Source of the DNA: Prosapia bicincta
Taxonomy: Eukaryota; Arthropoda; Insecta; Hemiptera; Cercopidae
DNA length: 64,000 nucleotides
Assembly (NCBI GenBank): GCA_036971475.1
Contig: JBAIZL010000005.1
Span: 176,691,886-176,755,885 of the forward strand
Direction: 5' to 3'
Shown here: positions 10,751 through 22,754 of the stretch, one piece after another
Numbering within the stretch: the first letter of the stretch is position 1
Layout of the letters: every line of letters starts with the position of its first letter
Position numbers and translations under genes: made by a program
Notes under the pieces: generated by a model
What the model was told of the DNA's origin: nothing
Databases searched by the model: none
What the model saw: only the letters and a program-made list of their open reading frames with translations

Positions 10751-13123
10751 TTTATTTATACAAATATTTTTTGTATGGATATATTATGCATTTTCAGTTT
10801 ATTTGTATTTTATGTATTTTCAAATACACGAAAAACACAATTATCGTTTATGATACAAATTTTTTTTAATTTAAAAAAGTTAACATTGTTTTTATGAATC
10901 CAGAGAGAGAAAGTGACCGAGAGAGAGGGGGGGGGAGCGCATATTGCTAAGAATAAATAGCAATTATTTTGTTGTGTTCTTATAGCACTTACTTTTGGTT
11001 TTTGAATTGGATCAATTATTAGATCTTTTCTTTGTTCAGTAAACTAATCACTAACTAAATAAATCAATTTTTTATAATGTAGTAATTTAACTGATTTTGT
11101 TGTAATATGTTCTCATGGTCATTCATTTTCTCCTTAAAATCAACTAATGTAATCAGAGTAGGAGAATGTGAATTAATTGTAAGTAAATCTAGACACGAGT
11201 GTGCTCAAGGGTGAAGTTGGATGGTATCTCCCCCAATGTGTGTAGCTAGCTTGCGTCTTGTTTTCTGGGTATATAAGGTATAAACTATACTTTGCATTTA
11301 AATCAGACCAATATTCACGGTGGGATAGCATAATGTTTCACTCATGATGCTTGTGCAACGCTAGAGGTTACCTAGAAGAGTGTTTGTAACAGGAGATCCT
11401 GGATTGGTTGAATCATCTCGTATTTTGTGTCCCTTGTTCATAGAAAGTATTAGAAATATCCAAAGACGAATCTTATCTCTACTTCTTATGTTTTTATACA
11501 TTTGGAGTTATCACTGAAACTTACGTATTCATAGTGCTGTTTCACATCGAGTTATACAAGGTTTGGTAAAACCGTGTATTGCACTGTTTGGTAATAACAA
11601 GGAATGGAATGTGTGGTTTTGTAAAAACAAAAATAATTTAAAATTATCTAATTCATATAAATAACTAAACTATCCGTGTAAATGAGTTTTTATTCTCCGT
11701 GTAAACTGAAACTGTATAATGAAGAATTTTAATGTGAAATATTTATTTTTAAATAAGATACCATCTCTAAATATTAGAATTAGAAGTTATTTTTGCTATG
11801 AAATTAACACAACAAATGAATTAGATCTTGGAGAGTCTACAAGGAATAATGTACCAGTCCTGACTGAGGAAATGAAGCATAGCCTATAGGCTATAACGAA
11901 ATATTACCATCTTGTTGGTCACGAAGTATTTGATTGTTGTTTCATAAGTGTTCAGTTAGAGCAAACGGTTGGTCGTCAATCAATCAATCATGTAAAGTGT
12001 ATAACCTAATAATGTGACTGGTTTAATTCATGAATATTAGCTTTGTGATATTCAGAGTGCGTGCGAGCGCTTGACTTAGAGCAATAAAATTTATCATGTC
12101 ATATTTACGAAAAAATTTGTGAAAAAGTTAGGATATAAGAATTATGTAATCTAAGATATATGAGGGGTTATAGTTTGAGTATGCAGAAATGCATGCCAAT
12201 GTTAGGCCTTCTCTCTTTCTCGGAGAAAGGTCGGTGTCTTCCTGTTACATTTGTTGTGTAGGAAAATATGGAAACGTAGAGGAAATGAAGGTAGGCTTAG
12301 GAAAAAGAACATGTTTCCCTAGATCTTTGAAGAGAAATCATGGCCGACGTGGAGAGGATCGCTCTCCTGAATTATACCTGTTCTGAAGACAAACAGAGCT
12401 GTATTCTTGGTATGCTCATGCGGGAAGACACTGAAATAGCAAAATGAATCTGAGTTGGAAATTTGAGGTTTAATAGGCTATAACAAATATCAAAATACGG
12501 ACATGTAAAATAATCGTGAGCAAAACAATGATATCAATATAAATTTTTTCGAGAAAAAATGTTAGATATATTTTCGATCAACATTTCTTTCGAACAAAGC
12601 ACGAAACAAGAAGGCTATGACACCAAAAGAAAGCAGATCTGATGACATTTTTTCTAAGTCTTCTTCTATTCTCATAGAGATCGTAAGCATATGGATGAAA
12701 GAATAATTCATCAGAACGACAATTGAATAACTATGGAATATACCAAGACACAAATAACACAAATAAAAACTTTCATTCTGAAATAAAGTAAAAACGACAA
12801 CAATTTATTAGAGTTCTCAATATTACGGATGTTTCTATATATTTTACTCACAAAACTTGAAATGGAGAATATAGACCATGAATAATTAAATTTAATTTAA
12901 TTTCATCGGAGTTTTCCATTAAACGGCAAATTAAAAATCCGTTATTTCATCAAACCTGAAATGATTTATTAGGAATTATTATAATGTGATACGTTACTCT
13001 CTACATCGAAGAAACTGGAGTTATAGAATGGTGGTGACTAATAGCGTTTAATAGTATTATTTGTAAATCGTAACTGAAAATTGTTATCGTTTTGATCAAG
13101 ACTGGTGGCATATTTTTACTCAC
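10751..13123 (-). other. Intron 4 of the minus-strand gene (inferred)
   Basis: AT-rich with a GA-rich spot and a G run near 10925-10936. The small frames at 12189-12386 (plus) and 12762-12562 (minus) look like chance. No element recognised. Confidence 0.5.
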
Positions 13124-13336
13124 CGAATTCGTGATATGTAGGCGCTGGTTTTATTACAATGAAATCATCCTCTACTTCGTTCTCCGCCTCCTCTTCATTT
13201 CGCACCTCCAACAGCTCTTCTCCCTCCACCTCATCTCGTACTTCCATTTCCAATATCTCTTCCCCCTCCACCTCATCTCGTACTTCAGCCATCTCGTTCA
13301 GCTCCACTAACTCCACTACCTTCTCAACCTCCTCCA
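13124..13336 (-). CDS. Host gene exon 4, acidic repeat region
   Basis: The acceptor ttatattgctttcag precedes 13336, and the donor gtgagt follows 13124. The exon is 213 nt, phase 1 in and out. The product is strongly acidic (VEEVEKVVELVELNEMAE) with an internal 15-16-residue repeat: VRDEVEGEEILEME, then VRDEVEGEELLEV, then a decayed third copy VRNEEEAENEVEDD. It ends with DFIVIKPAPTYHEF. The heptad-like spacing of Val and Leu suggests a helix or short coiled coil (inference). On the opposite strand the same DNA reads as Ser-rich open frames, which are shadows. Confidence 0.78.
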
Positions 13337-14690
13337 CTGAAAGCAATATAAGACATACTGCTTAAGATTCATATCTCATTCATATTCATAACACTTTACA
13401 TTTAAAAATACAATTTTATTCCAATCGTTAGTCAGCTTTAAAACATTTCTAACAGACAAAGTATTATCGTAAACTATATTACGGGAAATAGTTTAAAAAG
13501 CAAAACGTTTAATAGTTGAGAAGTCGAATATAACGTTTTTTGTTATCAGTATGTAGAAGCTAATTTTGTTATATCTCAAAATACGTAAATTTAAAGTATA
13601 ATTTGTAAAATAAATTATAGGCTAAAGCAAAAACAACTGTGCAGTGCTTCTTTTTTAAATGTCCCTTCTTAACAATGACTATTTTATAAACTGTTCCCTA
13701 TAAATTCTCCGTTGTCAAAAGATAATGTGGAACTATTATTATAAAACATTATGCACTTAAACATTGTACAATAAAGGCAAACCACTTGTATTCAACTCAA
13801 TACCGGAAAAATTTTATTCGAACAGATCATCGGATTTTATTTATAAGTATTTCGTTTTTCAACCTAATTTTTTTTCAGTGTTAGTTTTCAGAAGTTCCTT
13901 GTTAATAAAAAGGCGTTAAAGTTACATTAAAAAAACACCAAAAATTATTATTTTATTTTGAACAAAATAATCCTCTGTCTAACCTTGAAGAGAGTATTCT
14001 TGTGACTGGCTTCCAAATAAATAATCGACAACTTGTGTCTGGTTTAGGGCCTGATGTTACCATTTCTAATTTTAAAACAACTATCTCAAGACTATTGGGG
14101 AGCGATGATTTAATAAAGTGATTTATTAGTGATTTTGAGGAGGGATGGTGATGCTTAATTAGACTAGACATTGGAGGAAACTTATTGCTTTGGTGGTTTA
14201 TATTCATGAAATATACCCTCATATGTCTAAAACATGAAAATATAACAAAGTTAATGAATGGAATTATGATTCCTTGGGATTCCTTGAGTGTAAATTGCAT
14301 TAACTTAAAATTAAATGTTTTTTAAACAAAGGGCCAAAAATATTTGTTTAATAATTTCCTTTTCATTTGTAATAATCGTTACTTTTTACGTTTTAGAATA
14401 TAAGTCATTAGTGTACAATGAAGAAATAGGGAAAATGTCAATTTGCAACAGTGTATGTGAGGTGTAGTTGTAGCACGGACAGGGGAATGGCTCTAAAACA
14501 TAATCAAAGTCCACCCTTTATGCCAAGAAGTATCAACCTGATTATGTATTAAATATGAATTATTTGTTTATATTATTTCTTTAATTAATTTTTTTTCCTT
14601 GAAATACGATTGCAATGATAGCGAAGAAAGGCATTGTTGCATTCTAGAACTAATTTTAATTTAAGCTAGAAACATTCCACAAATAATTAC
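13337..14690 (-). other. Intron 3 of the minus-strand gene (inferred)
   Basis: AT-rich; no recognisable element. A 115-codon frame at 14300-13953 has no recognisable protein and no splice signals around it. Confidence 0.45.
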
Positions 14691-14729
14691 CTTCATCTTC
14701 CTTCGCATTGGCCCTGAAGCAGCACGTGA
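14691..14729 (-). CDS. Host gene exon 3, 39-nt microexon
   Basis: The acceptor ttatattgttacag precedes 14729, and the donor gtaatt follows 14691. It is phase 1 in and out and codes TCCFRANAKEDE. Joined to exon 4 it continues into VEEVEKV without a break. Its length is a multiple of three, so skipping it would keep the frame. The Cys pair next to basic residues from exon 2 could be a membrane-proximal or lipid-modified site (inference only). Confidence 0.65.
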
Positions 14730-16542
<1,813 letters not shown>

Positions 16543-17690
16543 AGAAAAAAGTAAAAATAGTGGACTCAAAATCTCACAAAAAATTAGTTTATAATAAACA
16601 CACACACACACACACAACAAACTATAGGCTTCCTATAAACATCAAAAGAAAGCCTGCTCTCGTCACCATTACATGAAGAAAGGTAATGCTATTCTTTGCT
16701 TCTACCTCAGTTGTGAACTCTATCGAAGGAAAAAATTCCATTAAGTTCCCGACCAAATTTATCAAGGTTTTTCTTTCCATCAAAAATTACAAACACATCA
16801 TCCACATACCGGACGTGGAAAAAATTTTATCGTCTCCTTAGCTTTTATCTCAAACCTGCTCATAAATAAAGCAGAGAGCACTTTGCTCATTTTAAAACAA
16901 CAAGCCGGAATACTCGGCGATGGCCAAGCATTGCCTGGACAACCAGCGTTATTTTACTTCTGACCATCCTAAGTTGTTGAAGCAAATCACGAGGCACAAT
17001 ACGATGAATGCTTGGGAGACACGGTGTATTAACAAGTTTCAAGATATCTCAATAAACAATGAGTCGGGATCAGTCCAGGGTTCATCCCTTCTGTGTTGTT
17101 CCGCTAAACACGAGATTCATAACTGTTTTCCTTTTCTTATTTGAGATATAATAAGTATTAAATTAGTTGTTACGGCTTTCTTGTAAAAATATTAAAATAT
17201 GGGTAAGTGTTGATGTTTGTTTATTTATCTTGACTTTGTTTTTAGTTTTAATTTCGTATAAACTGATTTTTTAGTAAATTGTTTATAACGTGTATTTTTA
17301 TATAATATACGAGTATGATTGTTATTTTTTAACTGTATAAGTTTTGTTTAGGATTTGTTTATTTATGATGGTGTTAAAAAATGTGGGGGGGGGGAGTGAA
17401 AGAACAAAATATTAATTATAATAGCAGTTATGTAAAATATATACCTCTCCTGAATAAGAAGTGTTGTGCTATGTAACTGATTAATTTTATTAGTTGACTT
17501 TGTATTTTTATCTTGTTTGTTTTACTTGACTTGTAAGATAGTTTGACAAATTGTTAGTAGTAGCCAAGAACTGAGGAAGGCTACACCGTCGCTTAAACTA
17601 GTCTGTTGTGTGCGTATTTATTAAAAACTAATTTTTTGTGACATTTTGAGTTCCCTATTTTGACTTTTACCTTTGTATATAATTCGAAGT
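16543..17690. mobile_element. Penelope-like element relic with inverted (palindromic) ends
   Basis: The minus strand (about 16905-16625) carries a reverse transcriptase piece: LSALFMSRFEIKAKE, then RYVDDVFVIFDGKKNLDKF, then after one frameshift FTTEVEAKNSITFL and a YRKP-like block. YVDD is the RT catalytic motif. The plus strand (about 16905-17100) carries the end of a GIY-YIG endonuclease region: AKHCLDNQRYF, KLLKQITRHNTMNAWE and SINNESGSVQGSSLL. The outer ends are the same sequence in opposite directions: 16623-16543 read on minus and about 17600-17676 read on plus share aaactaattttttgtga and about 80 bp around it. Inverted, truncated head-to-head copies are typical of Penelope-like retroelements. 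It is dead and lies in intron 2 of the host gene. Confidence 0.8.
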
Positions 17691-17772
17691 CAGGTTATTT
17701 CAATTAGTGTTTTAAAGAATGTTTATAATAATTAGACAAAACATATTTACAACTACTTTTATTTTTTTTCAG

Positions 17773-17962
<190 letters not shown>

Positions 17963-17964
<2 letters not shown>

Positions 17965-19060
17965 TTTTGTTAAATAATGAATTTTGCCATTTTGAATATA
18001 CCTTAAACATAAGATATTACTTATCAGATATTTTCTAATAAAATCATCTTTGCTTTGTGTCCGTTTAGTGTATAAATCGATATTTAATCCCGATATAATA
18101 TTTTGTTTTTACATTGCAAAACGTGTCGAAAAGCTTCATACACCTTTTTTTGGGAAGCAAACATTTCAAACTAACATAAAGTGAGACTGTCAAAGTCCCA
18201 TATTTGTAACAAATGCTGATATACCCCGGAGGATGTCGAAAATTGCCAGATATGTTGGTAAGAGGCATTGAATTTGCTTAGCTTATGATTTATTCGATAT
18301 TTTGTAGGTAAATGTCTACAATACACAAAGCTTTCCTGATTCTCACAGTAGGTTGTTCGTGTTTGTCAACATTTACCTGCAAATTTTCAAATGTTCAAGA
18401 ATACAATCAAATATACTGGCTTTGCCAACTTATTTTATGATCTAGAAGAGAATACAAAGATTATACAAAGAATATGTTACAAATTATAGATATGCTACTA
18501 GGCCTATCGATATTTTACTGTAACATAAACATAAAGAGTTTTGCAGGTTCCGTTTCAGGGATATTTAGGAGAAGAAATGGTTGCCTATGAGTATAGTTTT
18601 GTAGAAGATAGGTATTGTTTTCTTGAACATAATATTTTGCAAAATAATGTTAGACATATACTTTAGTGAATAAAAAACTGGTTGTTTCTATCAAAAAAGT
18701 CTCAATTATTGATGTCAGGTGAGGGTAAGTAGCATTAATTTGTTAGGTTATTTGTTAAGGTCATTCTGACGTATAGTCCTTCAAACCAAGACAGCCCATC
18801 ATAGAATAAGGACAAACGCAACATGCGAAAGTGCTTTTCCGAAGTTTTAAATCTTTAAATTATGGGTCTTTTCTATTATACGACCGCAAGGCTCAAAATA
18901 TTTTCGTGTATTATCATAGTAGTTATATAATTGTTTTAAGAAAAACTTACAAAAGTTCCAAACTTTTCTGAGACTCATTTTTTGCAGTCAACCGAAAAAT
19001 CTCTCGAGCAAAAATGATTTTGCGAAACTATGGTGATGTAAATTTTTAATTATTTTTAAT
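17963..19060. other. AT-rich intronic DNA left of the virus-like cassette
   Basis: No recognisable element. The composition changes sharply at about 19080, where the GC content rises. Confidence 0.5.
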
Positions 19061-19081
19061 TGTTGTACATAAATTAGGTTG

Positions 19082-19091
19082 CATATAAAAC
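19082..19091 (+). promoter_or_regulatory. TATA-like box ahead of the capsid-like gene
   Basis: catataaaac lies 143 bp before the ATG at 19226. With initiation about 30 bp downstream, the ATGs at 19096 and 19104 would be upstream of the transcript start, which favours 19226 as the first usable start. No initiator motif is obvious here. Confidence 0.4.
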
Positions 19092-19225
19092 ACGTATGAG
19101 TATGGGATTAGACTTTATTAACGATACTCGTCGTGGAACGAAATTCAGTTCTTGTGAACAGATAGAAAGGATAACAAGTGAGAAAAAGACGTTTCTAGAA
19201 AGAATAGGTTTCACAGTTCTTAACG

Positions 19226-20436
19226 ATGGATATATTAGACATAGGCCACGGTCCGGTGTTCGACGAAACGATTTGGGAGAAGGAGTATCACAGCCACAAC
19301 CCTTACGCTTCATCCAGATTAGGAAATCCGTATTCCTATTCAATCGCAAGACGCGTACACTCTGCCGTCGGAGAGCTACCTGTACATCGAAGGAAAGGTG
19401 ACGAAAAAAGATGGGACTGTGGGAACGGAAGTTGCGTTTGTGAATAACGCGATGTCGTATCTGTTCGAGGAGATCAGATATGAAATTTCCGGTGTTACGG
19501 TTGATTCTGTGAAACGCGTGGGAATATCCAGGACTCTAAAAGGCCTAGTATCTTTTTCGGCTTCAGATCGCAACATTATAAGAATGTCCGGTTGGTTGTA
19601 TCCTACCGATATTAATGAAAAGCCGAACTCAACAGGGAATTTTGCCTTTTGTATTCCGCTTCAATTGCTGTTGGGGTTTGCAGAGGACTACCGTAGAATA
19701 ATAATGAACGTACGTCAAGAGTTGGTTCTGATACGATCTTCTTCAGACAACGATTGCATAATAGGAGCTACCGGTGCAACTGATGCCACATTGGATTGGA
19801 AATGCGTTTTGGAAAAGATAGTATGGCGGGTGCCGCACGTGAGATTGTCGGATGAACACAGGGTCAGGCTTTTGAGAGAGCTAAACGATGACCACGAGAT
19901 CGTGGTACCATTTCGGAGTTGGGAGTTGCACGAATACCCCGTACTGCCGCAAACTCAGAGACATTCATGGACGATAAAAACATCGAACCAAATGGAGAAA
20001 CCAAGATTTGTAATTTTTGCATTTCAGACTAACAGGAAACACGTAATTACAAGATATTCAACTCATTTCGATCATTGTAATCTTAAAAACGTAAAACTGT
20101 TCCTAAACTCGCAGGTTTTCCCGTACGACAACGTTAGCGCCGATTTTTCGAAAAAACTTTATTCAATGCTGTACTAGATGTACGCTAAGTTTCAATCATC
20201 GTATTATGGGCGTAGGAACGTGCCTCTGTTTCCTCCGGATTGTAGAATATTCACCAATAGTGGTTATTGATTGTTCGAAACAGAACGAATCTGTGAAGAG
20301 CTCAACAGTTGATATCAGGTTAGAATTTGAGACAGCAGAAAATATTCCTGACAAAACGGCTGCTTACTGTTTGATTTTACACGATACGATAGTAACTTAT
20401 TCGCCTCTCACAGGGAGTGTAAAGAGAGTGTCGTAG
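19226..20436 (+). pseudogene. Double jelly-roll capsid-like protein, endogenous viral relic
   Basis: The open pieces lie in three frames: 19226 to about 19340, then about 19340-20177, then about 20210-20436. Breaks are a frame change near 19300-19345, an in-frame TAG at 20175-20177 and another frame change just after it. The total is about 400 codons. Blocks I associate with a double jelly-roll-like capsid family scattered through invertebrate genomes are CIPLQLLLGFAEDY, QELVLIRSSSD, FRSWELHEYPVLP, LNSQVFPYDN, PIVVIDCSKQNES and AYCLILHDTIV. In that family the protein would build an icosahedral shell. An extra coding-looking frame (19096-19230, with ERITSEKKTFLERIGFTVL) lies just upstream and may be the tail of another gene. 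The assignment rests on memory of the family; a structure or profile search would settle it. Confidence 0.65.
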
Positions 20437-20474
20437 AGGTTTTTTGTTTTGATCAGTGGGAGGGGGTGGCGATG

Positions 20475-20508
20475 TATATAAGGAAGTCGAATAGAGTTGT
20501 TTTCATTG
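20475..20508 (+). promoter_or_regulatory. TATA box plus initiator for cassette gene 2
   Basis: tatataagg starts at 20475. The initiator-like TCATTG at 20503-20508 puts its A 30 bp downstream, the spacing expected of an RNA polymerase II core promoter in arthropods. The ATG of gene 2 follows at 20581. Confidence 0.55.
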
Positions 20509-20580
20509 AAAACTTTGATCTCGGCCAGTCAAGAACACTTTCCAGACATTCATAGTTAGAAAGGACCTTGAACGCGCATA

Positions 20581-21126
20581 ATGAACACATGTAGTGTGAC
20601 GGACGCAGCGGATTCGTTCAAGACGTTTGTCGGCTACTTGAACGTTTTTGAAACCTTCCTAGCCTGTCGAGAAAGCGGAAAGAAGACACTTATGATATTA
20701 CCCGGAACAGATATCGAAGTTGACACCGTAAAGATATAGGGTAAACACTACGTTCGTATTAAAGATTATCAACGGAACGGGCAAAAGGTTATGTTGACGC
20801 CTAGAGATATTTACGTACTGAATGGAGTGGTTCCTGCCATAGAAAGGTACTTGGAACAGTTGAAGTTGTCTGAGGAAAGTATTAGAGACTATGTAGAGGC
20901 TGGTTTAAAAGGTGGGATTGGTGAGCCACCAGAGTACGGGGACATTGATTATAGCATATACAACCGATTGGCACAAGAGGTTGAACTCAATAGACAGCTG
21001 TTGCTTATGTTGGATCAAGAAACAAGCGTCGAAGACGAGGAGGAAGATATCAAGAACGTTGAACCGATAACGTCGGGGGAAGATGAGAACGTTACGAGCA
21101 TTCTTCCTAAGCACGAAGAGGTATAA
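20581..21126 (+). pseudogene. Cassette gene 2, small acidic protein, broken by a TAG
   Basis: The ATG at 20581 opens a frame of 181 codons, interrupted only by TAG at codon 53 (20737-20739). The second part is open from 20740 to the TAA at 21124-21126. The N-terminal part has FKTFVGYLNVFETFLAC. The middle is charged and mixed (LTPRDIYVLNGVVPAIERYL, then LNRQLLLMLDQ). The last 35 residues are very acidic (DEEEDIKNVEP, SGEDENV). I do not recognise the family. Its position between a capsid-like gene and a third conserved-looking gene suggests a virion or packaging role (inference). The start is supported by the TATA and initiator 75-105 bp upstream. Confidence 0.55.
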
Positions 21127-21158
21127 AAGGCGACAAGGATCGAGACCTATTTGCAGTC
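21122..21158 (+). promoter_or_regulatory. TATA box overlapping the stop codon of gene 2, plus initiator
   Basis: tataaaagg at 21122-21130 contains the TAA stop of gene 2 (21124-21126). The initiator-like gcagtct lies at 21153-21159, about 32 bp downstream, and the ATG of gene 3 at 21204. The overlap shows tight packing of genes and promoters. Confidence 0.6.
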
Positions 21159-21203
21159 TGCGCCCGGACGTTTTGGAGATTAGAGGACAAGGAAAAACAA
21201 ATA

Positions 21204-21680
21204 ATGGAACGATTCGCTCGCGTGTTAGTGCTGCAATGTTTTAAAGGAGAGTGTAACCCGTTTATAGTGAAGGAACTCGTATTATTGGACCTACAAACAA
21301 ACGCTACCTAGACGTTCCTGTTTAAACCGCCTTTCGAATACTCTACCTTGAGCAATAAATACAAGAAAACCAACAATTGGTTGAGTAAGAATTATCATCA
21401 CATATCGTGGGAGGAAGGGTTCACCGATTGCGTAGAGCTTCGTAACGTCATGTTACACTACGTGAAACAGTTCGATCTGATATTTATAACGGGTAACGAA
21501 AAGGCGAAATGGATTCGTGGTTTCACTTCTGCTGAAGTTATCGTTATCGGTTCCTCAAGAGAATGGACCTTCCTGAGAGGAATCCAGAACGATTGGAAAA
21601 GCGTTATAGACCCGCAACACAAAGAAACTAATTGCGCGCTTCTACGTGCGATGAAAGTAACGACAGTCTTAAGACTATGA
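21204..21680 (+). pseudogene. Cassette gene 3, small protein, broken by a TAG
   Basis: The ATG at 21204 opens a frame of 158 codons, with TAG at codon 36 (21309-21311) and its end at TGA 21678-21680. Blocks: VLVLQCFKGECNPFIVKELV, FKPPFEYSTLS, KKTNNWLSKNYHHISWEEGF, IFITGNEKAKWIRGF, and NCALLRAMKV near the end. I associate this pattern (an F-KPP block, an N-W-L block and a C-A-L block near the C-terminus) with a small protein that accompanies the same capsid-like genes in arthropod genomes. An RNase H-like fold is possible, but I see no full set of acidic catalytic residues. The function is unknown. Confidence 0.5.
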
Positions 21681-21709
21681 CTACAATAATAAGGGAGGGG
21701 GAAACGCAT

Positions 21710-21718
21710 TATATAAAC
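21710..21718 (+). promoter_or_regulatory. Fourth TATA-like box, no gene behind it
   Basis: tatataaac lies 30 bp past the stop of gene 3. About 110 bp later the GC-rich sequence ends in AT-rich host DNA. A fourth gene may have been lost by truncation. Confidence 0.35.
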
Positions 21719-21844
21719 CAAAGAGAGCGGTGGTTATATGGGAGGGAGGTGGGAGAGAGAGGCATAGAGTGACAGACAGGAAGACTGACAAGGCGGAAAG
21801 GCCAAAATTTCGTGTAAATAAAAAAATTCAAATGAGGTACATAA

Positions 21845-22700
21845 TTGTAGTAATACAATTATTATATACAATATTTTTTAGGTAGTAATGTATTTTTTAA
21901 TTACAATGAAAATTTCAACATTGTATAAAACAAATACTCGTGCTATCAGGTTCAGCAACGTAAAAACAATACAATGATAATGTTATCAATATAGCTTATA
22001 ATTCCTCACAGACAGCTAATCGAAACAAACAATCACTAACTACGTTGACCTGACAAAAAATAACACATACATAGCTAAAATATTTGTCTGTACTTGTATT
22101 TTGATTTATTATATTAGATAGCAATTCCAATATCTATTATTTTTTTATCTTAAAAAAAAAATTCCTACTTAGCATCCCCATGTTTGCAAACACTTAGGGC
22201 TAGAATAGTTCATTGAATTCCTCATATATTAACTTATTTGAATACTAGTTTAAAGTGGCATTTTAATAAGGTTTTTTTCGGAATGTTTTAGTGCGGAAAG
22301 GCTGTGTATTGTAATAAGAATAAAAGATATAAATATATTTTAATACATTTCCGGTCGCAAAACTTGCTGAAAGATTTAGAAAAATTTCGAAATACACTAT
22401 TCCTTTTTAAACTTTTATACTAGTTAAAATATTTGTAATACATACACTTCAGGTTTTAATGCTGGATGCATGTTTTAAATAACTCAAAAATATTACACGA
22501 TAATCAAAAACATATTTCTTCCTGTCGCGCAACACCTTAGATAAACGAAAATTAACAAACTGTTCTCAATGTTTACTGTAATTCTAATATTTTTCTCTAA
22601 ACGAACAACTCCTTTTAAATAGATTGAAAACGAAAACAATGTAAAAACATTTCACAGGAATGTTAAATAAGACACTATTAATTAATCCAGAAACCTAGAT
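21845..22700. other. AT-rich intronic DNA
   Basis: Nothing recognisable; composition is back to that of the host. Confidence 0.5.
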
Positions 22701-22754
22701 CAGCTTGTATTGGATGATCCTATATATAGAGGAATAAATCCCAACCGATTGACC

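Noticed and set aside
19060..21845. Full Polinton/Maverick
   Set aside because: No protein-primed polymerase, integrase or long terminal inverted repeats seen; only a capsid-like module of about 2.7 kb.
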